Part shown: positions 47,645 through 57,758 of the stretch, piece after piece
Layout of the letters: each line of letters starts with the position of its first letter
How positions within the stretch are numbered: the stretch's first letter is position 1
Assembly (NCBI RefSeq): GCF_014201315.1
Contig: NZ_JACHDY010000005.1
Coordinates: 62,001 to 126,000, forward strand
Direction: 5' to 3'
DNA: 64,000 bases
DNA from: Edaphobacter lichenicola
GTDB taxonomy: Bacteria; Acidobacteriota; Terriglobia; Terriglobales; Acidobacteriaceae
Notes under the pieces: generated by a model
What the model was told of the DNA's origin: nothing
What the model saw: only the letters and a program-made list of their open reading frames with translations
Databases searched by the model: none
Made by a program: the position numbers and the translations under genes

Positions 47645-49321
47645 ATGTCGAGGAATCTGGTTCGGACCAGTGTGTCTTGTGGTGTGTTGCTTGCCTCTGC
47701 GATGGCGATGGGGGCTGGGCCGCAGGAGAAGAAGGACAGCGAGAAGAAGAGCGATAAGAAGCTGGTGGTGACGGGGACGCCGGTGGTCGAGCCTGCGGAG
47801 CCGCCCTCGGACTCGACTACGGATGGTTCGGTGACGGTGGGTGGGCAGGCGATCGCTTACCGTGCGGTGGCGGGGACGCTGACGGTGGGGTCGAGTGACG
47901 CGCAGGACGCGATGCTGGGGCTGGACGGGAAGCTGCTGCCGGATACGGGAGAGAAGACGCCCGATCCGGACAAGCCGGAGGAGGCTCCTGCGACGGCGCG
48001 GATGTTTTATGTCGCGTACTTCAAGAAGGATGCGCCTGTGGGACGGCCGGTGACGTTTCTGTACAACGGCGGACCGGGGTCGGCGACGATGTGGCTGCAT
48101 ATGGGCTCGTTTGGGCCGAAGCGCGTTGTGACCACCGATGCGCAGCATGATGAGGGCGCGCCTTACAAGATCGTCAACAATGAGTACAGCCTGCTGGACG
48201 TGAGCGATGTGGTGTTTATTGACGCGCCAGGAACCGGGTTCAGCCGGATTATGGGCAAGGACAAAGAGAAGGCGTTCTGGGGCGTGGACCAGGATGCGCA
48301 TGCGTTCGACCGGTTCATTCGCAGATTTTTGACCAAGTACAACCGGTGGAACTCGCCGAAGTATTTGTTTGGCGAGAGCTATGGGACGCCGCGTAGTGCG
48401 GTGCTTTCGGCTGCTTTGCAGAATGTGGATCTCAATGGGATTGTTTTGCTGTCGCAGATTTTGAGCTTCGACAACAGCATCGATGGGCCGAAGTGGAACC
48501 CTGGTGTGGATCAGGCTTATGCGCTGGGGCTGCCAACGTTTGCGGCGAGCGCGTTCTATCATCACAAGCTGCCGACACAGCCTGCGGCGCTGGACCCGTT
48601 TCTGACTGAGGTGGAGCAGTATGCGCTGGGCGACTATATGAGCGCGTTGCTGCTGGGGTCGGAGCTGCCGGAGACCAGGAAGCAGGCGGTGGCGGAGAAG
48701 CTGCATCAATATACGGGGCTGCCGGTGACTTATTTGATGCGCGCGAATCTTCGGGTGTCCGGAGCTGCGTTCAGCAAGCAGTTGCAGTTGGATGATGAGA
48801 CGACGACGGGGCGGCTGGATACGCGGTACAAGGGGCCGGATATCGATCCGCTGAGCGCGGATGCGGAGTATGACCCGCAGAGCAATGCGATCTCGTCGGC
48901 GTATACGGCGGCGCTGAACCAGTACATGCGGACGGAGTTGAAGTATGGCGAGAACCAGACGTACAAGCCGGGGGCTTATGTGGATCCTGACTTTTCGTGG
49001 GATCTGCGGCACCAGCCTCCGGGGGGACCGCCGGCGAATCAGCAGGAGGGTGGGACGAACGTGATGCCGGACCTGGCGTACACGATGAAGTCCAACCCGA
49101 AGATGAAGGTGATGCTGGCGGGTGGGTACTTCGACCTGGCGACGCCTTACTTTGAGGGCAAGTTCGAGATGCACCATCTGCAGATTCCGCAGAAGCTGCA
49201 GGCGAATATCAGCTACCACTACTACCAGAGCGGGCACATGGTGTATGTGAACGAGGACGTGCTGAAGCAGTTCCATGCGGATGTGGCAGGGTTCATCCGG
49301 GGGACTGAAGACGGGAAGTAG
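47645..49321 (+). CDS. Secreted S10-family serine carboxypeptidase-like protein
   Basis: A 558-residue exported alpha/beta-hydrolase of the peptidase S10 group. A signal peptide covers about residues 1-23, followed by a Lys/Glu/Pro-rich linker. The catalytic Ser is S245 in FGESYGTPR, the Asp is D497 in GGYFDLATPY, and the His is H531 in SGHMVYVNE. The oxyanion-type NGGPGSATMWLH segment is near residue 140. All three residues and their order agree with the S10 family. GGGAGAG lies seven bases before the ATG at 47645; the longer frame begins before this site. It likely degrades peptides in the periplasm or outside the cell. Confidence 0.92.
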   Translation: MSRNLVRTSVSCGVLLASAMAMGAGPQEKKDSEKKSDKKLVVTGTPVVEPAEPPSDSTTDGSVTVGGQAIAYRAVAGTLTVGSSDAQDAMLGLDGKLLPDTGEKTPDPDKPEEAPATARMFYVAYFKKDAPVGRPVTFLYNGGPGSATMWLHMGSFGPKRVVTTDAQHDEGAPYKIVNNEYSLLDVSDVVFIDAPGTGFSRIMGKDKEKAFWGVDQDAHAFDRFIRRFLTKYNRWNSPKYLFGESYGTPRSAVLSAALQNVDLNGIVLLSQILSFDNSIDGPKWNPGVDQAYALGLPTFAASAFYHHKLPTQPAALDPFLTEVEQYALGDYMSALLLGSELPETRKQAVAEKLHQYTGLPVTYLMRANLRVSGAAFSKQLQLDDETTTGRLDTRYKGPDIDPLSADAEYDPQSNAISSAYTAALNQYMRTELKYGENQTYKPGAYVDPDFSWDLRHQPPGGPPANQQEGGTNVMPDLAYTMKSNPKMKVMLAGGYFDLATPYFEGKFEMHHLQIPQKLQANISYHYYQSGHMVYVNEDVLKQFHADVAGFIRGTEDGK

Positions 49322-49356
49322 ACTCGTGCCGCGCGCTGCTGCTGAGGAGTGGAGGG

Positions 49357-50322
49357 TTAGAGGGGTGACCTGTTCCCGTTACGATTTATTCGCCACTTCG
49401 ACTTGGTGATTATCTCTGTGAGAACGCACGTCGGGCGCAGGAGGATGGCCAGCGTTGCACTTCCGGCGGTTAGGAGATACCTTCTGCCGGCGAAGTGTCC
49501 CACCGCTGCTTTGTAGAAGATTTGTGCGAAGTCGACTCGATCCTCATTGATCCTTTTCAGAAATGGAGACTTGCGGTTGAAGGCGAGAAACTGCTCCCAG
49601 GTGAGCTCAGGTTCGTCTCTTCGGCGGCGCAGCATGGAGTCTTTGAGCCAGCGCATCTTGATTCGCGTGAGGCGCGCGCGAGAGATTGAGGCTGAGCCGT
49701 CGTGGATGCGGTAGTCGAGGAGGATCTCGGGCTGGACGAGAATCTTGTGACCCTGCTCGGCGAGGCGATTCCAGAGGTCGATGTCTTCTGCCGGCCAAAA
49801 CTCCTGGCGATAGCCTCCGGCGCTCTGCACTATGCTTTTGCGAAGGGCGACGGCGGGATGGTTGAAGCCGATGAGCTTGTTGTGGCGGATCCTTGTCTCG
49901 ATCTCCTTATGGGTAAAGAGAAAGGAGTTGTCGTGGCCGATGACTCTTCCGCTTTTGTCGATATGGCGGACGAGACTACTGGCGACAGCCAGTTCGGGGT
50001 GATCGTGGAGAAAGGCGAGCTGGCGCTCGAGACGATTTGCATGCATGATGTCGTCGGAGTGCATGAGGAAGACCCACTCCGACGACGCGAGTTCAATCGC
50101 ACGATTGAGGGTGGAGGCTGTGCCCACGTTTCGCTGGCTGAAGACTTTAACTCGACCATCGGTCTGCGCAAGAGATTCTGCCAGGGCGAGCGACCCGTCG
50201 GTTGAGCCATCGTCCACTACGATAAGTTCGAAGTCGGTCCAGGTCTGACGGAGCACACTGGCGATGGCATCGTGGAGAAAGGCCTCAGCGTTATAGAGAG
50301 GCATTACAACTGAGAGGGTCAT
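49357..50322 (-). CDS. Family 2 glycosyltransferase
   Basis: A 321-residue GT-A-fold glycosyltransferase. The nucleotide-sugar site is VVMPLYNAEAFLHDAIASVL and IVVDDGSTDGS; the DxD-like motif is HSDD near residue 90. WPAEDIDLWNRLAEQGH gives the usual 'ED' catalytic acid region. The C-terminal 90 residues are basic and contain one hydrophobic segment (YLLTAGSATLAILLRP). It would transfer one sugar onto a surface polysaccharide or lipid; the acceptor is unknown. A weak GGGGAA site precedes the ATG at 50322. Confidence 0.9.
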   Translation of the reverse strand: MTLSVVMPLYNAEAFLHDAIASVLRQTWTDFELIVVDDGSTDGSLALAESLAQTDGRVKVFSQRNVGTASTLNRAIELASSEWVFLMHSDDIMHANRLERQLAFLHDHPELAVASSLVRHIDKSGRVIGHDNSFLFTHKEIETRIRHNKLIGFNHPAVALRKSIVQSAGGYRQEFWPAEDIDLWNRLAEQGHKILVQPEILLDYRIHDGSASISRARLTRIKMRWLKDSMLRRRRDEPELTWEQFLAFNRKSPFLKRINEDRVDFAQIFYKAAVGHFAGRRYLLTAGSATLAILLRPTCVLTEIITKSKWRINRNGNRSPL

Positions 50323-50811
50323 CCAGTTCCCCGGCAGCCTTGCCTGATCGGCGGGACGCTATGAGATGTGAACTACAGAGACGAGACCCAAGGATTAGTG
50401 CAGAAAATCTTGTCCGGGTGCGACTTTAAACTGCTCAGATTTTATACCGCCGTGTGCAGCAAATACTTCGCAAGGCACAGACGGATTTTGAGTTAGCAGC
50501 TAACCCTGTTGATGTCATTTTTGGCTCGAGGCTCCCCTCTATCAGGGGATTGGTTTCGCGAGGGCTTGAAGAGAGCGGAGGATGACGAGGAGGATGGTTC
50601 TGTAAGCGAGAGGGCCGGTTGCCAAAGCGTAGAGCGATTTCGGTCTTATCTGCCGTTGTTTCCTGGCCGAAGCCATGCTCGGAGAGCATAAAGGTGGTCG
50701 GATGTGGCGCGTGGAATATGAGTGACTTGTTATCAGATTTTCGCATCCTATAGGTGCGCTGATGCGTCTAATTTAAGCGAAAAGCTAAAATTTGTTGAGG
50801 AGATAGGGGTT
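50323..50811. other. 489-bp gap upstream of clpB
   Basis: No supported gene; the reverse frame at 50435-50746 has biased composition and no ribosome-binding site. Small hairpins are visible, such as CCCCT-CTATC-AGGGG near 50534. The clpB promoter is at 50727-50754. I saw no CIRCE (TTAGCACTC) or HAIR (CTTGAGT) operator. Confidence 0.5.
50727..50754 (+). promoter_or_regulatory. Candidate clpB promoter
   Basis: TTGTTA (50727-50732) and TATAGG (50749-50754) are separated by 16 bp, 58 bp before the chosen clpB start. The match is moderate, and it does not resemble the heat-shock sigma-32 pattern. Confidence 0.4.
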
Positions 50812-53481
50812 ATGGCGATCAAGTGGGATCGATTGACGTTGAAGTCGCAGGAGGCGGTGCAGGCTGCTAGTGGACATGCCGCGGAGAATGGCAATCCGGA
50901 GGTGATGCCGCTGCATCTGATGGCGGCGCTGCTGGAGGACCGCGAGGGAGTGGTGATCCCGGTGCTGGAGAAGATTGGGGTGCCGGTGGAGCAGCTGTTG
51001 GCGGGGGTGAACTCGGCGATTGAGAAGCTGCCGAAGGTGCAGGGTGGAGGGCAGCCCGGGCTGTCAAACGCATTGCAGAAGGTGTTGGAGCAGGGGTTCA
51101 AAGAGGCGGAGAACTTCAAGGACGAGTATGTGTCGACGGAGCATCTGCTGCTGGCCTTGTCGAAGGCGAAGAATGATCCGGTGCAGCTGGCGTTGGCGGC
51201 ACTGGGGGGGACGCATGAGGCGATCCTGAAGGCGCTGAGTGCGGTGCGGGGGAGTCAGCGGGTGACGGATCAGAATCCTGAAGGGAAGTTTCAGGCGCTG
51301 GAGAAATACGCGAAGGACCTGACGGATCTGGCGCGGCGTGGGAAGCTCGATCCGGTGATTGGGCGGGACGAGGAGATTCGCCGTGTGGTGCAGGTGCTGA
51401 GTCGCAGGACGAAGAATAATCCTGTGCTGATCGGTGAGCCGGGCGTGGGCAAGACTGCGATTGTTGAAGGGTTGGCGCGAAGGATCTTTCTGGGCGATGT
51501 GCCGGAGATTCTGAAGAACAAGCGCGTGTGCTCGCTGGACCTTGGCGCGATGATCGCCGGGGCGAAGTTTCGCGGGGAGTTCGAAGATCGGCTGAAGGCA
51601 GTGCTGAAGGAGATCGAAGAGTCGAACGGCGAGATCATTTTGTTCATCGATGAGTTACATACTCTGGTAGGTGCTGGTGCGAGCGAGGGTTCGCTGGATG
51701 CGAGCAACATGCTGAAGCCTGCGCTGGCTCGCGGCGGCCTGCGGGCGATTGGCGCGACGACGCTGAGTGAGTACAAGAAGTACATCGAGAAGGATGCTGC
51801 GCTGGAGCGGCGGTTCCAGATCGTGTATGTCGGCGAACCGAACGTTGAGGATACGGTTGCGATTTTGCGTGGGCTGAAAGAGAAGTATGAGGCTCACCAC
51901 AAGGTTCGGATTAAGGACTCGGCGATTGTGGCGGCGGCGGTGTTGAGCCATCGGTATATCTCGGATCGGTTTCTGCCGGATAAGGCGATTGACCTTGTTG
52001 ATGAAGCTGCGGCGGCGTTGGCGATTCAGATCGGCTCGGTGCCGGTGGAGATTGATGACCTGGAGCGGAGGGCTACTTCGCTTGAGATTGAACGTGCGGC
52101 GTTGAAGCGGGAGAAGGACGCAGGCTCGCAGGAGCGGCTGGAGATTGTGGAGCGTGAGCTGGCCGAGGTGAAGGAGGCGTCGGCTGGTCTGCGGGCGCGC
52201 TGGCAGAAGGAGCGCGGCGCGATCGGGAAGATGGCGGAGCTGAAGGAGCAGTTGGAGTCGCTGCGGTTCCAGATGGGCGAAGAGACACGGAAGGGCAATC
52301 TGCAGAGGGCCGCGGAGCTGCAGTATGGCGAGATTCCGAAGCTCGAGGCGGAGCTGCGCGAGTTGACGGCGGAGCAGGATGCCGCGGTTCGCGAGGATGA
52401 GGAGGAGGCGAAGTCGGGCGCTGTTGCCGGCGTGACGAAGCGGCCTTCGCGGATGTTGAAGGAAGAGGTCGACGAGGAGGATATCGCCGCGGTGGTGTCG
52501 AAGTGGACCGGGATTCCGGTCTCGAAGATGCTTGAGGGCGAGACGCAGAAGCTGGTGCAGATGGAGGAGCGTCTGCGCGAGCGTGTGGTTGGGCAGGATG
52601 AGGCGCTGAGTGCCGTGGCCAATGCGATTCGGCGTTCGCGTGCGGGACTGAGCGATCCGAAGCGGCCAATTGGTTCGTTCATCTTTCTTGGGCCTACGGG
52701 CGTGGGGAAGACGGAGACGGCGAAGGCGCTGGCAGAGTTCCTGTTCGATGACGAGGCCGCGATGGTGCGGATCGACATGAGCGAGTACATGGAGAGGCAC
52801 GCGGTGGCGCGGTTGATTGGAGCGCCTCCGGGGTATGTTGGGTACGACGAGGGCGGACAGTTGACCGAGGCGGTGCGACGCAGGCCGTATTCGGTGATTC
52901 TGTTTGATGAGATTGAGAAGGCGCATCCGGATGTGTTCAATGTGCTGCTCCAAGTGCTCGATGATGGACGGCTGACGGACTCGAAGGGCAGGACGGTGGA
53001 CTTCAAGAACACTGTGCTGATCATGACTTCGAACGTCGGCGCGGGGCAGTTGTCGACCGCGTGGGCGCAGGGCGAAGAGGGATTTGAAGAGGCGAAGGTC
53101 CGCGTGATGGATGAGCTGCGCAAGCACTTCAAGCCGGAGTTCCTGAATCGCGTGGATGACATTGTGATCTTCCATCCACTGGCCGATGAGCAACTGACTC
53201 ACATCGTCGACCTGCGGCTGAAGGATCTGGAGAAGCTGCTGGCGGATCGAAAGATTACGCTCGAGCTGACCGATGGCGCGAGGAAGGCGATCTTCAAGGC
53301 CGGGTACGACCGGGCTTATGGGGCACGTCCTTTGAAGAGAGCGATCCAGCGGCTGGTGCAGGACAAGCTGGCGGTGAAGATTCTGGACGGCAGCGTGCTG
53401 CATGGGGACCATGTGGTGGTGACCGCGGGGAAGAATGGCCTTGAGTTCGAGGTGCAGGGGCGCGAGGTTGCGGTTTCGTGA
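50812..53481 (+). CDS. clpB: ATP-dependent disaggregase ClpB
   Basis: An 889-residue Hsp104/ClpB chaperone. The N-domain covers residues 1-150. The first AAA+ module has Walker A GEPGVGKT near 209 and Walker B LFIDELHT near 279. A coiled-coil middle domain spans about 400-540, and the second AAA+ module has GPTGVGKT near 628 and [12 protein letters not shown] near 698. The middle domain and the lack of an IGF/ClpP loop separate it from ClpA/ClpC. It frees proteins from aggregates together with DnaK. I place the start at [13 protein letters not shown] (50812), with GAGGAG nine bases upstream. The 30 extra residues of the longer frame are not homologous. Confidence 0.97.
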   Translation: MAIKWDRLTLKSQEAVQAASGHAAENGNPEVMPLHLMAALLEDREGVVIPVLEKIGVPVEQLLAGVNSAIEKLPKVQGGGQPGLSNALQKVLEQGFKEAENFKDEYVSTEHLLLALSKAKNDPVQLALAALGGTHEAILKALSAVRGSQRVTDQNPEGKFQALEKYAKDLTDLARRGKLDPVIGRDEEIRRVVQVLSRRTKNNPVLIGEPGVGKTAIVEGLARRIFLGDVPEILKNKRVCSLDLGAMIAGAKFRGEFEDRLKAVLKEIEESNGEIILFIDELHTLVGAGASEGSLDASNMLKPALARGGLRAIGATTLSEYKKYIEKDAALERRFQIVYVGEPNVEDTVAILRGLKEKYEAHHKVRIKDSAIVAAAVLSHRYISDRFLPDKAIDLVDEAAAALAIQIGSVPVEIDDLERRATSLEIERAALKREKDAGSQERLEIVERELAEVKEASAGLRARWQKERGAIGKMAELKEQLESLRFQMGEETRKGNLQRAAELQYGEIPKLEAELRELTAEQDAAVREDEEEAKSGAVAGVTKRPSRMLKEEVDEEDIAAVVSKWTGIPVSKMLEGETQKLVQMEERLRERVVGQDEALSAVANAIRRSRAGLSDPKRPIGSFIFLGPTGVGKTETAKALAEFLFDDEAAMVRIDMSEYMERHAVARLIGAPPGYVGYDEGGQLTEAVRRRPYSVILFDEIEKAHPDVFNVLLQVLDDGRLTDSKGRTVDFKNTVLIMTSNVGAGQLSTAWAQGEEGFEEAKVRVMDELRKHFKPEFLNRVDDIVIFHPLADEQLTHIVDLRLKDLEKLLADRKITLELTDGARKAIFKAGYDRAYGARPLKRAIQRLVQDKLAVKILDGSVLHGDHVVVTAGKNGLEFEVQGREVAVS

Positions 53482-53503
53482 AGTGAAGTGCGTAGTAAGG
53501 ATG

Positions 53504-53538
53504 ATGGGCCCGTCTGCCATGGCGGGCCCATTTTTTTT
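53504..53538 (+). terminator. Rho-independent terminator after clpB
   Basis: A nine-pair stem (ATGGGCCCG with CGGGCCCAT) around a ten-base loop runs into eight T residues (53531-53538), 22 bp after the clpB stop. Confidence 0.92.
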
Positions 53539-53626
53539 GCTTGCTGCGAGTGAGTTTTTGCGGCGTTATGTTGAAGCTCCATATTGGTTCTCCTGATGGC
53601 GTGTGACCGTTTGATAGAGTGAGAGC

Positions 53627-54952
53627 GTGACGGTCAAAACAGTGGACAACTCCAGCGGGGGCACGCACAGCAGAAGGCTGCTTCTTTTTGTGGTGTGCAG
53701 TCTTCTTCTTGCGAATGTCGTTCAGTGGGGGCTGTGCCGCGCGCTGCATCTGGGAAATCCTGGCAGCATCAAGGGTGATGTCGCTGACTTTATCCACCTG
53801 CGTCAGTGGACCGACTCGTGGCTGCCGATGATGAAGTCGCTGGATTACTTTGACGCGAATCCTACGAAGCCGATCTATGCGGCTCCGCTGTATGACACGC
53901 TGATCTACTCGCTGGCGAGCGAGCTGCCGCTGGTTGCGTTGCGCAGGCTTGGGGTGGGCGATGCGGCGATGCTTCGTCTACTGGCTGTGTTTTCTTGGCT
54001 TTCGGTGGTTGGGGTTGCGGCGGCGTCGCTGGCGATGGGGCGCAGGTTGTTGCGGAGGCGCGGCGCGGATCTGAGCTGGATGGATATCCTTGCTGTGATC
54101 CTCGCTTGCCTGGGATGTTATCCGCTGATCAAAGGATATGCGCTGGGGAATGCCCAGACGATGCTCTCCTTTGGCTTTGCGTGGATGCTTTACCTATGGA
54201 CGTCGGGGCGCGAGCGCGAGGCGGGTGTGGTGGCAGCGCTGCTTGCGTTTGTGAAACCGCAATATGTGCTGCTGCTGGTGTGGATGGCGGTGCGCAGGCG
54301 ATGGGGCGCGATGTGGGCGTTCCTGATCTGCTCTGTTGTTTTGGTGGCGATGTCGGTGGCGGTCTTTGGTTGGCATAACAACCTTGATTATGTGGGCGTG
54401 CTGGCGAGTCTGAGTCATAAGGCGCAGTCGCATGATGCGAATCAGTCGATGTTCGGGACTTTGAACCGGATGATCTTCAACGGCGAGAACCTGGGGTACA
54501 CGCCGCATGTTTACACCCCTTACGTTGCGTGGGTGTACCGCATGACGGTGCTGACTTCGCTGGTGCTGGTGGGTGGAGTGCTGCTGTATCCATGGAGAAG
54601 GCTGCGCGGATCGACGGCGGATATCGCTGCGATAGGGCTGGCGTCGGTGGCGGCCTCGCCGATGGCGTGGGAGCACCACTACGGCATTGTGTTCGGAATC
54701 TTTGCGTGGTTCTGGTTTGCGTATGGGTGCTGGGAGAGTAAGAGGCCGTGGTTGTGGGGGCTGTCGTTTTTTCTTTGCGACAACTTTCTGGCGGCGACGA
54801 ATCTGCTGGCAGGCAGGCGCGGGTGGAATGTGCTGCAGTCGTACATGTACTTTGGTGCGCTGCTGTTGGTTGTGTTGTTGATGCGTCTGGCTCATCGTGC
54901 TGAAGCTGACGAGACTGTGCTGCTTGATGGCTCGTCAGTGGCTGAAGGATAG
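53627..54952 (+). CDS. GT87-type (DUF2029) polyprenol-sugar-dependent membrane transferase
   Basis: A 441-residue polytopic protein with about ten helices, matching the GT87/DUF2029 group that includes mycobacterial mannosyl- and arabinosyltransferases using polyprenyl-phosphate sugars. The first periplasmic loop carries DVADFIHLRQWTD and DYFDANPTKPIYAAPLYDTLIYSL, with acidic residues where the family's catalytic Asp lies. The start is a GTG at 53627 with a weak GAGAG site. Its stop is one base from the stop of the next convergent gene. The donor and acceptor are unknown; the neighbouring UbiA gene hints at a polyprenyl-phosphate pentose. Confidence 0.8.
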   Translation: MTVKTVDNSSGGTHSRRLLLFVVCSLLLANVVQWGLCRALHLGNPGSIKGDVADFIHLRQWTDSWLPMMKSLDYFDANPTKPIYAAPLYDTLIYSLASELPLVALRRLGVGDAAMLRLLAVFSWLSVVGVAAASLAMGRRLLRRRGADLSWMDILAVILACLGCYPLIKGYALGNAQTMLSFGFAWMLYLWTSGREREAGVVAALLAFVKPQYVLLLVWMAVRRRWGAMWAFLICSVVLVAMSVAVFGWHNNLDYVGVLASLSHKAQSHDANQSMFGTLNRMIFNGENLGYTPHVYTPYVAWVYRMTVLTSLVLVGGVLLYPWRRLRGSTADIAAIGLASVAASPMAWEHHYGIVFGIFAWFWFAYGCWESKRPWLWGLSFFLCDNFLAATNLLAGRRGWNVLQSYMYFGALLLVVLLMRLAHRAEADETVLLDGSSVAEG

Positions 54953-54953
54953 A

Positions 54954-56549
54954 TTATTTTGAGGGTTGCGATTGGGAGCCGGGTGCGAATTGCACGGAGG
55001 CTGCGTCGCCTCCCACGGCGGGCCCTAACGGAGTGATCTCGGCGTGCGCGGCGGCGAGGGCCTGATCGGTCCAGTTCCAGCCGCTGTGCAGGAGCACGAA
55101 GACGTGGTTGCCGGGTTCGGTGGCGAGCTGCTCGTAGGAGAGGATGGGAAAGCCGGTGAAGTGGCGCATGTGCTCCGCCGTGAGCGACTCGGTGTCGCGC
55201 CGGCTCCACAGCAGCTCCTGTGGGCTGGAGTAGACCAGGGCCATGTGGGAGCGTACGTCGGGGTCGGGCTCGTAGTAGCTGGCTACTTCGAAGGTGCCCA
55301 TCTCCTGCAGGTAGAGCAGACCGCTGGGGCTGGAGAGAATTGCGGCTTTGATCTGCGGGCTTAGTGTGAGCGAGGCCATGAAGTCTTTGGTCTTTGCCTG
55401 CTCGGCGTGGATGCGAATGGCTCCCGTGAATACGATGGCGATCGCAAGCGCGGACAACGTAAGGATGGCGGTGTTGGTGCGGCGAAGTAATGGGAAGAGG
55501 GCGATCGCCAGGAGAATGCTGAGCGCGAGGATTGCGCCGAGGACGTAGCGGACCTCGATGGAGTGCGTGACGAAGAAGGCTAGCAGGAAGCCGAAGAAGG
55601 GCAGTCCGGCGAGGACGAGGACGAAGACCAACTCTGCGTCTGGGAGATGGAGTTCTTTGTTGCGTAGTTGCCGCACGCTGCCGAAGACGAGGAGTGCGGC
55701 GAAGACGATGAGGCCGATGGCGGCGAGGTGCTGGATGCTGAGGCTCGCGTGGGTGTAGTCCAGGAAGAGCGAACGATAGGCCTGGGTGATGGCGTGGTAG
55801 CCGACGTCTCCGGCGTTGTAGTAGTTCTTGCGAAACTCGGCGGCGGACTTTTCAAACGGTAGGGCGAAGCCGATGCAGGCCATGCCGAGGAGGATGGCGG
55901 CGGCGACGGGAAGGTCCAGGCGGCGGCGTTGGATGGTGCGAAAGAGCTCTGCGGCGCAGAGGGGAAGGAGCAACAGGACGCCGAAGTAGTGCGTGTTGAG
56001 CGTGAGTGCGACGGCGAGTGCGAGGACGATGAGGGAGGCGGTGCGTTGCGACTGGCGACGGGTTGCACACTGCCAGCTCACCATGGCGAGGCCGTAGAAG
56101 CCGAGGAGCAGACCGTAGGGGCGGCCTTCGGCGGAGTAGAAGAGAGTCGCCGTCATTGCGGGAAAGGCCATTGCGAAGATTGCGGCGTGGTCGTTGGCGA
56201 TGCGGCGCACGAAGTAGAAGAGGCAGAGCTGCATGAGGAGATAGCCGAGCAGCGAGGGCAGCCTGAGGGCGAAGGCTCCTGCACCGAAGATGCTGATCGC
56301 GAGGTGCGCGAGGGTGTGGTAGACGAGGGGATCGAGCGAGATGGGATAGCTGCGTTGGATGTGGAGGAGTTGGGTGTAGCTGGGCACGCTGTCGGTCTGG
56401 AGGACGAAGAACTCGTCCTGCGACATGAGCTTGTGGTGCGACCAGAGGAGGGAGAGGGCGGCGGTGAGGATCAGAAAGGCGACGGCCGTCCAAGGGAGAG
56501 CAAGGCTGTCGGATCTGCTTTCAATGCTGGAACTCTGCGACGAAATCAT
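54954..56549 (-). CDS. GT39-like membrane glycosyltransferase
   Basis: A 531-residue protein with about ten helices of the GT-C type. After the first helix come SQDEFFVLQTDS and SYPISLDPLVYHTLAHLAI, where the DE of the first loop is the catalytic-type acidic pair. FYSAEGRPYGLLLGFYGLAMV corresponds to the second and third helices. A soluble C-terminal domain of about 170 residues follows the last helix. The ATG overlaps the stop of the upstream UbiA gene (ATGA), so the two are translated together. It probably uses a lipid-linked sugar made through the UbiA partner. Confidence 0.82.
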   Translation of the reverse strand: MISSQSSSIESRSDSLALPWTAVAFLILTAALSLLWSHHKLMSQDEFFVLQTDSVPSYTQLLHIQRSYPISLDPLVYHTLAHLAISIFGAGAFALRLPSLLGYLLMQLCLFYFVRRIANDHAAIFAMAFPAMTATLFYSAEGRPYGLLLGFYGLAMVSWQCATRRQSQRTASLIVLALAVALTLNTHYFGVLLLLPLCAAELFRTIQRRRLDLPVAAAILLGMACIGFALPFEKSAAEFRKNYYNAGDVGYHAITQAYRSLFLDYTHASLSIQHLAAIGLIVFAALLVFGSVRQLRNKELHLPDAELVFVLVLAGLPFFGFLLAFFVTHSIEVRYVLGAILALSILLAIALFPLLRRTNTAILTLSALAIAIVFTGAIRIHAEQAKTKDFMASLTLSPQIKAAILSSPSGLLYLQEMGTFEVASYYEPDPDVRSHMALVYSSPQELLWSRRDTESLTAEHMRHFTGFPILSYEQLATEPGNHVFVLLHSGWNWTDQALAAAHAEITPLGPAVGGDAASVQFAPGSQSQPSK

Positions 56550-57598
56550 ATCTTTACGGAGGTTCTAAGCCGCTGCTGCTCTGAGCCGTGCTGAGTGTAT
56601 CTGACCGGCGCGGGCTGAAGTACTGGCGGCGTGGCGGAGGGTAGCGTGGGGGTGAAGAACATCTCGAGGCGTGGGATGCGGATGAAGAGGAGGAGGCCCA
56701 TGACGAGGGCAGTTGACGCGAAGGAGGCCATGAGGAGAGGTTCGCGATAGAGCTTTTCGGGGTTCTGGACGGCGCTGTCGTGCTTGAAGGCGAGCTTGAG
56801 ATAGATGGCCATGGTGAAGGCTACGAGAGGAAAGCCGAGGATGAGCTCGATGCGATAGCGGATGATGAAGGCTCCGAGGAAGAGCATCGCGGTGGAGGCG
56901 TAGAAGACTACCGATACGAGCAGCGACTCGGGCGTGTAACGCTTGAAGGATGCGCGGTAGGCGCCTGCGACGGCGCGGTCGCCGATCTCGGAGAGCTCGC
57001 TGAAGCGCTTGAGGCCCATGAAGTAGCAGCCGAGCATCCAGTAGGCGATGAGCAGCGATACGGGTGGGACGAGGACGCTGGTGACGGCGTACCAGCCGAG
57101 CAGCATGCGGAGAGGATTGTTGATGGACTCGGTGAGGACGTCGAGGTAGGGCACGTCTTTGGTGCGGATGGGGGGAAAGTTGTAGAGGCAGCCCATGATC
57201 CAGAGGATGAGCGCGACGAGGGCGAACATGCGCGAGATAGTGAGGCCGATGGCGATTCCGGCGACCATCATCAGGAGCCATTGCACGTAGGCGGCGGGGA
57301 TGTTGACGAGGCCGCGTGCGGCGGGGCGGTTGCGCTTGGTGGGATGAAGGCGGTCGAAGGGTGCGTCGAGGACTTCGTTGATGACGTAGTTGCTGCAGGC
57401 GATGAGGGTGACCGCGGCAAATGCCAGGAGCAGCGTAATGAAGAGATGAGGCGTGAAGAGCGCCGGATAGACGCTCAGCGGCACGATGACGCCGGGCAGA
57501 ACGAAGAGATTCTTGATGGAATGATCGAGTCTGGCGATGGCGAGATGGGCGCGGAGTCGCTCTGACAAGGAGACGTTGAGCGGGGGAGGCTCGGGCAT
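56546..57598 (-). CDS. UbiA-family prenyltransferase, decaprenylphosphoryl-ribose-synthase-like
   Basis: A 350-residue protein with eight or nine helices. The first Asp-rich motif is N74, D78 and D82 in NYVINEVLDAPFDR, directly followed by LHPTKRNRPAARG. The second is a YLDVLTESINNPLR segment near 170. The HPTKRxRP pattern fits the branch of UbiA enzymes that attach phosphoribose to decaprenyl phosphate in mycobacterial arabinan synthesis. Quinone, heme and chlorophyll branches are less similar. The start is the ATG at 57598; its AAGGAG is 14 bases away, farther than usual. A longer frame to 57943 is not supported. It is divergent from the FAD gene with 160 bp between starts. Confidence 0.85.
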   Translation of the reverse strand: MPEPPPLNVSLSERLRAHLAIARLDHSIKNLFVLPGVIVPLSVYPALFTPHLFITLLLAFAAVTLIACSNYVINEVLDAPFDRLHPTKRNRPAARGLVNIPAAYVQWLLMMVAGIAIGLTISRMFALVALILWIMGCLYNFPPIRTKDVPYLDVLTESINNPLRMLLGWYAVTSVLVPPVSLLIAYWMLGCYFMGLKRFSELSEIGDRAVAGAYRASFKRYTPESLLVSVVFYASTAMLFLGAFIIRYRIELILGFPLVAFTMAIYLKLAFKHDSAVQNPEKLYREPLLMASFASTALVMGLLLFIRIPRLEMFFTPTLPSATPPVLQPAPVRYTQHGSEQQRLRTSVKI

Positions 57599-57758
57599 GT
57601 TTTTTGTAAGGGCTCCTTCGCCAGCTGCCTTGGGGCTACGGGCACAGTGTAGCAAATGGCGATGAAGCCAGTGGATGATGTTGACCTCTGGAGTGAGCGA
57701 TTTGTTTACGATAAGCTTGGGTTTGGCGCGGTGTGCGCGTCTGGAGCGGGGCAGGCGC

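Noticed and set aside
47459..49276. Long reverse-strand open frame opposite the S10 peptidase (605 codons)
   Set aside because: Arg/His-rich translation with no motif, antisense to a well-supported gene; an effect of high GC codon bias.
50435..50746. 103-codon reverse frame upstream of clpB
   Set aside because: Biased composition, no ribosome-binding site, and it overlaps the probable clpB promoter.
50323..50811. CIRCE or HAIR heat-shock operator before clpB
   Set aside because: Neither TTAGCACTC nor CTTGAGT inverted repeats are present.
51655..53520. Long reverse-strand open frame opposite clpB (621 codons)
   Set aside because: Same reason; clpB is unambiguous and the antisense frame has no ribosome-binding site.
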